Program-made: the position numbers and the translations under genes
Notes under the pieces: generated by a model
What the model was told of the DNA's origin: nothing
Database searches by the model: none
Seen by the model: the letters and a program-made list of their open reading frames with translations, nothing else
Assembly (NCBI GenBank): GCA_031270465.1
Contig: JAISXP010000090.1
Location: 1-56,208 of the forward strand
Source of the DNA: Tannerella sp.
GTDB lineage: Bacteria; Bacteroidota; Bacteroidia; Bacteroidales; Tannerellaceae
DNA: 56,208 nt
Direction of reading: 5' to 3'
In this document: positions 39,029 through 48,073 of the stretch, one piece after another
Position numbering within the stretch: position 1 is the stretch's first letter
Layout: each line of letters begins with the position of its first letter

Positions 39029-40111
39029 ATGCAAGTCGAAGAAAAATATATGGTGCGATGCATGGAATTGGCAGAATACGGACGGTTGTCCGTAGCGCCC
39101 AATCCGATGGTCGGCGCTGTCATTGTTCACCGCGGGCGTATCATCGGCGAAGGTTATCACCGACGATACGGCGAGGCGCACGCCGAAGTGAACGCCATCG
39201 CATCCGTACGCGACGTCTCTTTGCTACACGAGGCCACTTTGTACGTCAACCTCGAACCCTGTTCGCATTTCGGAAAAACGCCTCCATGCACGCAGTTGAT
39301 TATCCGAAAGCATATTCCGCGCGTGGTAGTGGGCTGCCTTGACCCTTTTCCCGAAGTTTCGGGACGGGGCGTGAAGATGTTGCGCGATGCAGGCATCGAC
39401 GTCGTAACGAATGTGATGAAACATGAAGCCCTGGCGTTGAATCGCGTGTTTATAACCGCCCATTCCCAAAAACGCCCTTACATTATATTAAAGTGGGCCG
39501 AAAGTGTGGACGGATATCTCGACCGCATCCGGACGAGCGCCGCACAAGCACCAGTGCAGTTGTCGACCGCCATCACGCGCCGCTTCGTGCATAAATTGCG
39601 CTCGGAAGTATCTGCCATTCTGGTCGGGACGAACACGGTCAGGCTCGACAATCCTTCGCTGACGGTGCGTCACTGGGTTGGAGCTTCGCCTGTGCGCGTT
39701 TTTATCGACCGTCGTCTGTCGGTGCCCACGTCGTACCATGTGCTGGACGGAAGTGTCCCGACACTGGTTTTCACGGAAAAAAAACAGGCGGGTGGTGGCA
39801 AAACGGAATATATTCGAATAGATTTCGAGGACGAAGTGATTCCGCAAATCCTGCGCAGCCTTCATGAACGCCGGCTGTATTCACTGCTGGTCGAAGGCGG
39901 AGCGTGTCTCCACCGGAGTTTCCTGAATGCGGGGTTGTGGGACGAACTGCAAGTCGAAACAGCTCCCGTTCTTCTCGGAAACGGCGTGAAATCTGCTGAT
40001 ATACATATTGATGAAACATGCGAAATGAAAAGGCGCTTCTGCGTATGTTCGTCAAGTCACAATAAACTTAAGGAAACTATAATAACTGTATATTCGCGCA
40101 GGCATTTATGA
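39029..40111 (+). CDS. ribD: Bifunctional riboflavin deaminase/reductase RibD
   Basis: SVAPNPMVGAVIVHRGRIIGEGYHRRYGEAHAEVNAI; NLEPCSHFGKTPPCTQLII; SLLVEGGACLHRSFL. Confidence 0.96.
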   Translation: MQVEEKYMVRCMELAEYGRLSVAPNPMVGAVIVHRGRIIGEGYHRRYGEAHAEVNAIASVRDVSLLHEATLYVNLEPCSHFGKTPPCTQLIIRKHIPRVVVGCLDPFPEVSGRGVKMLRDAGIDVVTNVMKHEALALNRVFITAHSQKRPYIILKWAESVDGYLDRIRTSAAQAPVQLSTAITRRFVHKLRSEVSAILVGTNTVRLDNPSLTVRHWVGASPVRVFIDRRLSVPTSYHVLDGSVPTLVFTEKKQAGGGKTEYIRIDFEDEVIPQILRSLHERRLYSLLVEGGACLHRSFLNAGLWDELQVETAPVLLGNGVKSADIHIDETCEMKRRFCVCSSSHNKLKETIITVYSRRHL

Positions 40112-40219
40112 AGAAGAATACTTGCGGAATCTAAAATTTTATAAATAATGATGCCTTTTGCGGTGTATCGTGAAAATTGTTCCTACTTTTGTACACTTGT
40201 AATAAAACAAACAGTGTGA

Positions 40220-41587
40220 ATGAAAAAGAATAAAATACCTTTATGGTTGTTCGGAGGTTTGCTCTTCCTCCTGTCGTCATGCCTTGGAAATGATGGAGCC
40301 GAACTGGAAGAGTGGAACTTGTCCAATTGCCAGATATCCACTTTTTCCCTGTCGTGCGACTCCATCTCAGGGCTATCGGATGTGAAGTTCACCATCGATC
40401 AGATAAACGGGCTGATATTCAACAAAGATTCGTTGCCTTACGGTACGAACATCAATTTCAAGGTGATATGCACACTTACATACGCCCTCGGATCTATAAC
40501 TTCCGTAGAAGTTCATCAGAAGGCGATCGATAAGAAAGAATACTGGAACGGAAGCGATTCCCTGGATTTCACCGGCGAAGTGGTTTTTTACATCATTTCG
40601 TACAACGGAAAGGAAGCCAAGAGCTATACGGCCAAGCTCAACGTCCATCAACAGAATCCCGATCTCTTGGAATGGTCGAAAGATGCCATTTCCCTGCCTG
40701 TGAATGGAGCGTCGGACAGAAAGGTCATCCTGTACGCCGACAGTTACCGGATGTACACGAAGACGGCAAACGGCTATGAACTGTATCAATCGCCCGTGCC
40801 GGACGCAAACAACTGGACAAAGGCTCCGTTGACGGGGCTTCCGGACAAAACGACGTACACGCTTTTGCAGATAACCAAATACGAAGGCAACTTATACTTG
40901 CCCTCGACGGACGGCGCGTTATATCGTTCTGCCAACGGACAGGACTGGACAAGAGTGGAAGATGCGCCCGAAATTGCAGCCCTGCCGGGAGTAGTCGTCG
41001 AGGGGACGGAATTGAGACGCCCATCGGCGTTGGCGGCCATTATCAGGGATGGCGGCGCGTGGCTGTTTGCGACAATGGATGTGTCCGGACAATGGATGAA
41101 AGGAACGGAGATACCTGACGGATTTCCCGTGACAGGATTTGCCTCAAATTCATACAAACAAATGTATTACAGTCATCTGACTGTCGTGGCGGGCAAAGAT
41201 CGTCACGGTGCATTGAGTAACAAAAGCTGGGATACGATGGATGGCCTCGCATGGATTTGCCTGACAGGCAGTGAAAAAAACTATTTCACCCAAAGAGAAG
41301 GCCCCATGCTGGCGGATTATGACGACAAACTCTACCTGACAGGCGGTATCGACGCTTCGAATCAGGGCTTGAAAGATATATACACATCGGCGGACAAAGG
41401 CGTGACATGGGCTTTGGCCGATTCGCTGACCTTCCTGCCCGAAACATATCAGGGCAGAGGTTTCGCCTCCATGCTGGTGGATAAAGATAATTTTGTGCTT
41501 CTTTTCGGCGGAAAAGAACGTAATGAAGCAAACATGTCGGACGAATTGTGGCGCGGCCGCATCAATCGTCTGGGGTATAAAGACTGA
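40220..41587 (+). CDS. Bacteroidota lipoprotein, DUF6242-like
   Basis: Lipobox LFLLSSCLGNDG; beta-propeller-like repeats (YRSANGQDWTRV, IYTSADKGVTWALADSL). Confidence 0.7.
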   Translation: MKKNKIPLWLFGGLLFLLSSCLGNDGAELEEWNLSNCQISTFSLSCDSISGLSDVKFTIDQINGLIFNKDSLPYGTNINFKVICTLTYALGSITSVEVHQKAIDKKEYWNGSDSLDFTGEVVFYIISYNGKEAKSYTAKLNVHQQNPDLLEWSKDAISLPVNGASDRKVILYADSYRMYTKTANGYELYQSPVPDANNWTKAPLTGLPDKTTYTLLQITKYEGNLYLPSTDGALYRSANGQDWTRVEDAPEIAALPGVVVEGTELRRPSALAAIIRDGGAWLFATMDVSGQWMKGTEIPDGFPVTGFASNSYKQMYYSHLTVVAGKDRHGALSNKSWDTMDGLAWICLTGSEKNYFTQREGPMLADYDDKLYLTGGIDASNQGLKDIYTSADKGVTWALADSLTFLPETYQGRGFASMLVDKDNFVLLFGGKERNEANMSDELWRGRINRLGYKD

Positions 41588-41655
41588 ACAGCGAATATAA
41601 TTTTGCGCGTTTTTTCGCGTTAGAAGAAAAGGTGTGACACTAAATAAAGAACAGT

Positions 41656-42354
41656 ATGTCTTCGGCTTTTTTTCTGAGATGGCTCGCAATTTGCTTTCTG
41701 AGCATGTCTTTTTCCCTTGTTTACGGGCAGGAATACCTGTACGAAGCAGGCGGAATGGCTGGCGGTGCGTTTTATATGGGAGACGCAAATAAAACCGCCC
41801 TGTTCAAGGGGATGAATCCCTCGACGGGTGTCGTTTTCCGATATAATGCCAATTTCAGGATAGCCCTCAAGGGCAGTCTGGCGTGGGCTACGGTGTCAGG
41901 CGCTACGGAAGGTTCGGGCAATGTGTTTCCGAACGGAGCTCAATCTTCGTTCAGCCGCAGTCTGTTTGAATTGGGCGGGCAGTTTGAATACAACTTTTTC
42001 CCGTACAGCGACAAATTTGCTTACCTGAACACCAAGCGGCTGTCGCCTTATTTGCTTGTCGGGCTTGGCGCCACCGTGGCACCCGGCGGCGAAACTTTCG
42101 CCGGGCTGAACCTTCCGCTGGGCGCGGGTGTAAAGTATAAACTGAAAAATCGCCTGAACATCGGATGCGAATTTTCGGTACGCAAGTTGTTTGGCGACGG
42201 TTTGGATGTGACGAATAGAAGTAACAGACTACTGGACAATCCTTACGGAATCAGTAGCAGTATAATGAAAAATAAAGACTGGTACTCGTTACTGCTGATT
42301 TCGGTGACGTGGGATTTCGGTCCTCGCAACCGGCAGTGTAACAGCGCCGAATGA
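41656..42354 (+). CDS. Outer-membrane beta-barrel protein, DUF6089-like
   Basis: Signal peptide; EAGGMAGGAFYMGDANKTALFKGMNPSTGVVFRYNANFRIALKGSLAW; immediately upstream of uppS-bamA. Confidence 0.8.
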   Translation: MSSAFFLRWLAICFLSMSFSLVYGQEYLYEAGGMAGGAFYMGDANKTALFKGMNPSTGVVFRYNANFRIALKGSLAWATVSGATEGSGNVFPNGAQSSFSRSLFELGGQFEYNFFPYSDKFAYLNTKRLSPYLLVGLGATVAPGGETFAGLNLPLGAGVKYKLKNRLNIGCEFSVRKLFGDGLDVTNRSNRLLDNPYGISSSIMKNKDWYSLLLISVTWDFGPRNRQCNSAE

Positions 42355-42373
42355 ATATTGTTTTAGACAATTT

Positions 42374-43114
42374 ATGTCATTGGTAGAAAAAATAGACAGA
42401 CAGCGGTTGCCTCAACACGTGGCAATCATCATGGATGGGAACGGACGCTGGGCTAAAATGCGTGGCTACAGTCGCAATACGGGTCACAGCGAAGGCGTTA
42501 TATCCGTACGCAAAGTAGTTGAGGCGGCAACGGCTATCGGATTGAAGTATCTCACCGTCTACACGTTTTCGATGGAAAACTGGAGCCGGCCTGATACGGA
42601 AGTGCAGGCGTTGATGAGCCTGTTGATTTCTGCCGTCCACCGCGAGACGCCCGACCTGATGAAAAACAATATCCGTTTGCGCGTCATCGGTAACTTGTCA
42701 CGCCTGCAAGATTCGGTGCAACAGACCTTGACGGAATGTGTCCGCCAGACGTCCGCAAATACGGGCACTACGCTGGTGCTGGCATTGAGCTATTCCGCGC
42801 GGTGGGAACTGGTGCACGCTGCCGGACAACTTGCTGCTGACGTGGCGGAAAAGAAAATCGCTCTGAATGACATCACGGAAGAGAGTTTTTCGCAATACCT
42901 GTCCACGTACGGATTGCCCGATCCCGACCTGCTGATACGCACCGGCGGGGAAAAACGCATCAGTAATTTCCTGTTGTGGCAACTCTCGTATGCCGAACTT
43001 TATTTTACGGATACATTCTGGCCCGATTTCAGGGAAAACGAATTATATGAAGCGATCTTGTGTTACCAGCAGCGCGAACGCCGTTTCGGTAAGACGAGTG
43101 AACAGTTAAATTGA
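42374..43114 (+). CDS. uppS: Isoprenyl transferase (undecaprenyl diphosphate synthase)
   Basis: QHVAIIMDGNGRWAKMRGYSRNTGHSEG; PDLLIRTGGEKRISNFLLWQLSYAELYFTDTFWPDF. Confidence 0.97.
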   Translation: MSLVEKIDRQRLPQHVAIIMDGNGRWAKMRGYSRNTGHSEGVISVRKVVEAATAIGLKYLTVYTFSMENWSRPDTEVQALMSLLISAVHRETPDLMKNNIRLRVIGNLSRLQDSVQQTLTECVRQTSANTGTTLVLALSYSARWELVHAAGQLAADVAEKKIALNDITEESFSQYLSTYGLPDPDLLIRTGGEKRISNFLLWQLSYAELYFTDTFWPDFRENELYEAILCYQQRERRFGKTSEQLN

Positions 43115-43125
43115 TAGACAATAAT

Positions 43126-45843
43126 ATGATGTATAAAAAAATACGCTTGTTGATTGCATTGATGGGGACTACCGTCTGGTATGGATATGCACAGGTAAAC
43201 GACTCGATTCCAAGGCAAAACGCCATACCCCCCGAAGAAGTGCCCGAAATTTCTTATTCTCTGTCTCCCAAACGCTACATTATTGACAGCATCTGGGTGA
43301 CGGGCGTAAAAAACTATGAAGACTACGTGTTGATCGGATTCTCGGGGCTTGCCGTCGGCGATGAATTTACCTTCCCAATGGGCGATGAGGTCACGGAAGC
43401 CGTCAAGCGCTTCTGGCGGCAGGGACTGTTTTCCGACGTCAAAATCAGGGCGGCGCGCATTTTCGACAACAATAAAATATGGATCGAAATACAGTTGAGA
43501 CAACGCCCCCGCATTTCGGAAATACGCTATAACGGCGTGAAAAAAAGCGAACGCGAAGACCTTGAGGCAAAACTCGGACTTCGGAAAGGGCATACCATTA
43601 CTCCAAATGTGGAAGACCGTGCCAAAACATTGATAAAAAAACATTTCGACGCCAAAGGCTTTAAAAATGTCGACGTCGAAATTGTCCAGAAAGACGACAT
43701 CGCCCACGAAGGAGAAATCATCGTCGACATCAACATCGATAAAAACCAGAAAACCAAAATACAGGAAATCACCCTCGAAGGCAATACGCAGGTATCCGAT
43801 TTCGTACTGAAAAAGGCGATGAAAAAAACGAACGAAAAGTTCAGCCTTTCCAAAAGACTTAAAACAAGTGTTCTGGAAATTTTCAGTACAAAGAAGTTCA
43901 CCAGCGAAGAATACGAAAACGACAAGAAAAACCTGATAGACAAATACAACGAATTTGGCTACCGTGATGCCGTCATCGTCACGGACTCGGTATACAATAT
44001 CAACGACAAGTACGTGAATATCCATCTGAAAATAGACGAAGGACAGAAATATTACATCAAGAACATCCTGTTTGTCGGGAATACCAAATATCCGTCCGAA
44101 CAGTTGGAAACCCTGCTGAACATGAAGTCGGGCGAAATCTACAACCAGAAAAAACTGATGGAACGACTGGTTTCGGACGAAGACGCCGTCTCGAACGTAT
44201 ATTATAACAACGGGTACCTGTTTTTCGGCGCCGACCCTGTCGAAGTAGATGTGCAAAACGATTCCATCGCGCTTGAAATCCGCATACAGGAAGGGCCGCA
44301 GGCTACGATCAACAGAATCATTATCAACGGAAACGACCGCCTGTACGAAGACATCGTCCGCCGCGAACTGCGCACCAAACCCGGACAGCTGTTCAGTCGC
44401 GAAGACCTCATGCGGTCGGCGCGCGAACTGGCGCAGATGGGACATTTCGACCCCGAAAACATGAATCCCGAACCCATTCCCGATATCGAAAACGGAACGG
44501 TAGATATCCGCTACAATCTCGTTTCCAAGGCAAACGATCAGGTTGAACTCTCGGCAGGATGGGGGCCGACAGGCATCATCGGCAAGATAAACCTGAAATT
44601 TGCGAATTTCTCCATGGGTAACCTTTTCAATCTGGGCGGATCGTACCGGGGCATCCTGCCGCAGGGCGAAGGACAAACCTTCACCATCAGCGGACAGACG
44701 AGCGGTAAATATTACCAGTCGTACAGCATCTCGTTCCTCGACCCGTGGTTTGGCGGCAAGCGGCCCAATACCTTATCCACAAGCATCTATTACGCCAAAA
44801 TGACCGGTGTCAACAGCAATTTCTATAGCAGGCAGATGACCAGCTATTACAATGCGATGGCAAGCAATTATTACAGCGGAATGGGCAGTTACGGTGGTTA
44901 CGGTGGATATGGCGGATACGACGGCAGTTCGCTGTACGAAAACGCTTACGACCCAAGCAAACATATGGTAATGATAGGCGCTTCGGTCGGTTACGGCAAA
45001 CGCCTCGACTGGCCGGACGATTATTTCTATTTCATGGCGACACTGAACTATCAACTGTACAAAATGAAAAACTGGTACGAATACTTTATCGTCAGCGACG
45101 GCGCCTGCAATAAAATCAGCCTTGACCTGTCGCTGCAGCGCAGTTCGATAGACAATCCGCTGTATACACGCTATGGCTCGCAGTTTACGGCGTCGCTGTC
45201 GGTTACGCCGCCATACTCGCTGCTCGACGGCAAAGATTACGCCGCCATCACCGACGCGGGCAAAAAACACAAGTGGATTGAATACCATAAATGGAAATTT
45301 CAGGGCAAAGTGTTCTTCCCGCTTGCTCCGCTGCCGGTTAACAACGGGCCGAAACGTACGCCCGTGCTGATGTCGCGCGTGGAATACGGTTTCCTCGGGT
45401 ATTACAACAAAAACAAGATTTCCCCGTTTGAAGCCTTCCAGATGGGAGGCGACCTGATGACCGGGTACTCAAGCTATTACGCATCCGACATGGTTGGCTT
45501 GCGCGGATACGAAAACCTCTCGCTGGCAGGCGAAGGCGGTAACTCGATGGTTCCCTACGGATACGCCTATTCGCGTCTGTCGATGGAACTGCGCTATCCG
45601 TTTATCCTCGAACCGACTTCGACGATATACGGACTGGCCTTTGCCGAAGCGGGAAATGCCTGGGGCACTGTTCGCGACTTCCATCCCTTCGACCTGAAAC
45701 GCTCGGCCGGCGTGGGCGTACGCATCTTCCTCCCGATGATTGGATTGATGGGAATCGACTGGGCTTACGGATTCGACACTCCCTTTGGCAGACCTGAAAA
45801 GGGCGGAAGTCATTTCCACTTTATTCTGGGACAGGAATTTTAA
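43126..45843 (+). CDS. bamA: Outer membrane protein assembly factor BamA
   Basis: POTRA-type repeats and C-terminal barrel (SAGVGVRIFLPMIGLMGIDWAYGFDTPF...FHFILGQEF). Track start 43111 uses TTG; ATG at 43126 preferred. Confidence 0.95.
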   Translation: MMYKKIRLLIALMGTTVWYGYAQVNDSIPRQNAIPPEEVPEISYSLSPKRYIIDSIWVTGVKNYEDYVLIGFSGLAVGDEFTFPMGDEVTEAVKRFWRQGLFSDVKIRAARIFDNNKIWIEIQLRQRPRISEIRYNGVKKSEREDLEAKLGLRKGHTITPNVEDRAKTLIKKHFDAKGFKNVDVEIVQKDDIAHEGEIIVDINIDKNQKTKIQEITLEGNTQVSDFVLKKAMKKTNEKFSLSKRLKTSVLEIFSTKKFTSEEYENDKKNLIDKYNEFGYRDAVIVTDSVYNINDKYVNIHLKIDEGQKYYIKNILFVGNTKYPSEQLETLLNMKSGEIYNQKKLMERLVSDEDAVSNVYYNNGYLFFGADPVEVDVQNDSIALEIRIQEGPQATINRIIINGNDRLYEDIVRRELRTKPGQLFSREDLMRSARELAQMGHFDPENMNPEPIPDIENGTVDIRYNLVSKANDQVELSAGWGPTGIIGKINLKFANFSMGNLFNLGGSYRGILPQGEGQTFTISGQTSGKYYQSYSISFLDPWFGGKRPNTLSTSIYYAKMTGVNSNFYSRQMTSYYNAMASNYYSGMGSYGGYGGYGGYDGSSLYENAYDPSKHMVMIGASVGYGKRLDWPDDYFYFMATLNYQLYKMKNWYEYFIVSDGACNKISLDLSLQRSSIDNPLYTRYGSQFTASLSVTPPYSLLDGKDYAAITDAGKKHKWIEYHKWKFQGKVFFPLAPLPVNNGPKRTPVLMSRVEYGFLGYYNKNKISPFEAFQMGGDLMTGYSSYYASDMVGLRGYENLSLAGEGGNSMVPYGYAYSRLSMELRYPFILEPTSTIYGLAFAEAGNAWGTVRDFHPFDLKRSAGVGVRIFLPMIGLMGIDWAYGFDTPFGRPEKGGSHFHFILGQEF
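44890..44925 (+). repeat. 9-bp coding minisatellite (TAYGGYGGN) in bamA
   Basis: tacggtggttacggtggatatggcggatacgac encodes YGGYGGYGGYD. Confidence 0.85.
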
Positions 45844-45924
45844 TGTTAATCTAACATAAATCTTTGGAAACAGACGAAAATCTCTTGTATTTTTGCAGTG
45901 TAAAAGTATAACGATAAAATTTAT

Positions 45925-46449
45925 ATGACTATGAAACGGAAAAATATTTTATTGATTGGAATGATGTTGAGTATATCCATTTCGTCGATGGCGCAGAAGT
46001 TTGCACTTATTGACACGGAATATATCCTGAAAAACATCCCGGCATACGAGATGACCAACGAGCAACTGTCTCAAATGTCGAAGAAATGGCAAGGCGAAAT
46101 AGAAGCCCTCCAGCAGGAAGCGCAGAATATGTACAAAAGCTATCAGAGCGAGCGGGTGTTCCTTTCGGCGGAAATGATAACCAAACGCGAAGAAGAAATC
46201 GTAAAAAAAGAACAGGAAGCGCAGGAACTGAAACGGCAGTACTTCGGAGCTGAAGGCGAACTGTATCAGAAACGTACCAGCCTGGTGAAACCCATTCAGG
46301 ACGAAATCTACGAGGCGGCGAAAGACATCGCCGAAGAAAAAGGCTATCAGGTGATTCTTGACCGCGCATCTGCAATGAGTATCATTTATGCTTCTCCCAG
46401 AATCGATATCAGCAATGAAGTGCTGATAAAATTGGGATATTCGAAATAA
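45925..46449 (+). CDS. OmpH/Skp family periplasmic chaperone (copy 1)
   Basis: Signal peptide; QKFALIDTEYILKNIPAYEMTNEQL ... coiled-coil; GYQVILDRASAMSIIYASPRIDISNEVL. Confidence 0.92.
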   Translation: MTMKRKNILLIGMMLSISISSMAQKFALIDTEYILKNIPAYEMTNEQLSQMSKKWQGEIEALQQEAQNMYKSYQSERVFLSAEMITKREEEIVKKEQEAQELKRQYFGAEGELYQKRTSLVKPIQDEIYEAAKDIAEEKGYQVILDRASAMSIIYASPRIDISNEVLIKLGYSK

Positions 46450-46507
46450 TATGTGTACATTTGCGCGCTGATTCGAAATATTAATTAAAACAATAAATGA
46501 TAGACAG

Positions 46508-47005
46508 ATGAAAAAAATTGTAGTTTTAAGTTTGATGCTTCTTCCGCTGACGCTTTTTGCTCAGGAAGTTAAAATCGCGATTGTGAATACGAACGAGATC
46601 ATCGCTCTGATGCCGGAAGTGGCCGACATGCGGCAGCAACTGGCGGAACTGAATGCTCAGTACGAAAAAGAATTAAAGGTAATGGAGGATGAATATACGA
46701 AAAAATATTCCGAATACATTGCACAGCAGGATTCGCTGACCGAAAATATCAAACTGAGAAGGCAGCAGGATATCCAGAATTTGCAAGATCGTTTTCAGAA
46801 TTATATTCCCATAGCCCAGCAGGAAATGGAAAAGAAACAGGAAGAACTTTTTGCTCCTATTCAGGAAAAACTCGAGAAGGCCATCAAAGCCGTCGGCGAC
46901 GAAAAGGGATTCACATACATCATTAATCCGCAGGTATTGCTCTACAAGAGCAACAATGCCATCGACGCCACCGTGTTTGTGAAAGAAAAACTGGGCATAA
47001 AATAA
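46508..47005 (+). CDS. OmpH/Skp family periplasmic chaperone (copy 2)
   Basis: Signal peptide; VKIAIVNTNEIIALMPEVADMRQQLAELNAQYEKELKVM; GFTYIINPQVLLYKSNNAIDAT. Confidence 0.92.
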   Translation: MKKIVVLSLMLLPLTLFAQEVKIAIVNTNEIIALMPEVADMRQQLAELNAQYEKELKVMEDEYTKKYSEYIAQQDSLTENIKLRRQQDIQNLQDRFQNYIPIAQQEMEKKQEELFAPIQEKLEKAIKAVGDEKGFTYIINPQVLLYKSNNAIDATVFVKEKLGIK

Positions 47006-47056
47006 AGTGAACCGGAGACGGCTTCTCTTTCCACAAGGCCGGCCGTGAGCAAATAT

Positions 47057-47103
47057 GGAAATGTGAGGATGCGGAGATTCGTATCCTCACATTTCCGTTT
47101 TTC
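47057..47103 (+). terminator. Strong hairpin/terminator between the second ompH and murI
   Basis: GGAAATGTGAGGAT...ATCCTCACATTTCC 14-bp perfect stem (extendable by 3 pairs including a G-T), then GTTTTT. Confidence 0.85.
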
Positions 47104-47134
47104 CCAATTCACACATTGACACATTTCCCTATTA

Positions 47135-47956
47135 ATGAACTCTCCCATCGGTATATTCGACTCCGGATACGGCGGTCTGACCATCTTCGAGAAGATACGC
47201 GAACAGTTGCCCGAATACGATTATCTCTATCTGGGAGATAACGCGCGCGCACCTTACGGCTCCCGGTCTTTCGAAACCGTTTACAGATTTACGCGCGAAG
47301 CCGTTTCCTGCCTGTTCAGCAGGGGATGCCCTCTGGTGATTCTGGCATGCAATACGGCTTCGGCCAAAGCTTTGCGAAACATACAGCAACGCGACCTGCC
47401 GAAAATCGACCCTTCGCGGCGCGTCCTGGGCGTCATACGTCCGACGGTCGAAATCGTCGACGGGTTGAGCCGCACCAAACACATCGGCGTGCTGGGCACG
47501 GCGGGAACCGTAGCATCCCAGTCGTATACGCTCGAGATAGCCAAACTGTTTCCACACATCACCGTCTGCAGCGAAGCCTGTCCGATGTGGGTGCCGTTAG
47601 TCGAAAACAGGGAATACACCTCGCCCGGCGCCGATTATTTTGTGGAAAAACACATCAGCCGCCTGCTTGAACAGGATGCGCTGATAGACGTCGTCATCCT
47701 GGGATGCACACACTATCCGCTGCTGATGGACAAGATACGCCGTTTTCTGCCCGGGGGCGTCACCGTCTTCCCGCAGGGCGCGCAAGTGGCGGCGAGCCTG
47801 AAAGACTATCTGCGTCGCCATCCCGGAATGAACGGCCGGCTGACAAAGAACGGCTGCTGTCGTTTCCTGACAACAGAAGCCGTCCCCGTCTTTGCCAGCG
47901 CCGCCTCCATCTTCCTGAACAGGACTGTCGAGGTGGAACAGGTTGTAATCGACTGA
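47135..47956 (+). CDS. murI: Glutamate racemase
   Basis: SPIGIFDSGYGGLTIFEKIREQLPEYDYLYLGDNARAPYG; LVILACNTASAKAL; DVVILGCTHYPLL. Confidence 0.97.
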   Translation: MNSPIGIFDSGYGGLTIFEKIREQLPEYDYLYLGDNARAPYGSRSFETVYRFTREAVSCLFSRGCPLVILACNTASAKALRNIQQRDLPKIDPSRRVLGVIRPTVEIVDGLSRTKHIGVLGTAGTVASQSYTLEIAKLFPHITVCSEACPMWVPLVENREYTSPGADYFVEKHISRLLEQDALIDVVILGCTHYPLLMDKIRRFLPGGVTVFPQGAQVAASLKDYLRRHPGMNGRLTKNGCCRFLTTEAVPVFASAASIFLNRTVEVEQVVID

Positions 47957-48073
47957 TAACAGTTGTTTTTTACCCGTCCAAATCTTGAACGGACACATTC
48001 TTTGAACGGTTCATTCAATGCACAAAATCATGCCGCGCGCAGTATAAATGACTCTTCCGGAAACTGCTGAAAG

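Noticed and set aside
43063-44676. 537-aa minus-strand ORF opposite bamA
   Set aside because: Antisense shadow of bamA; no family signature.
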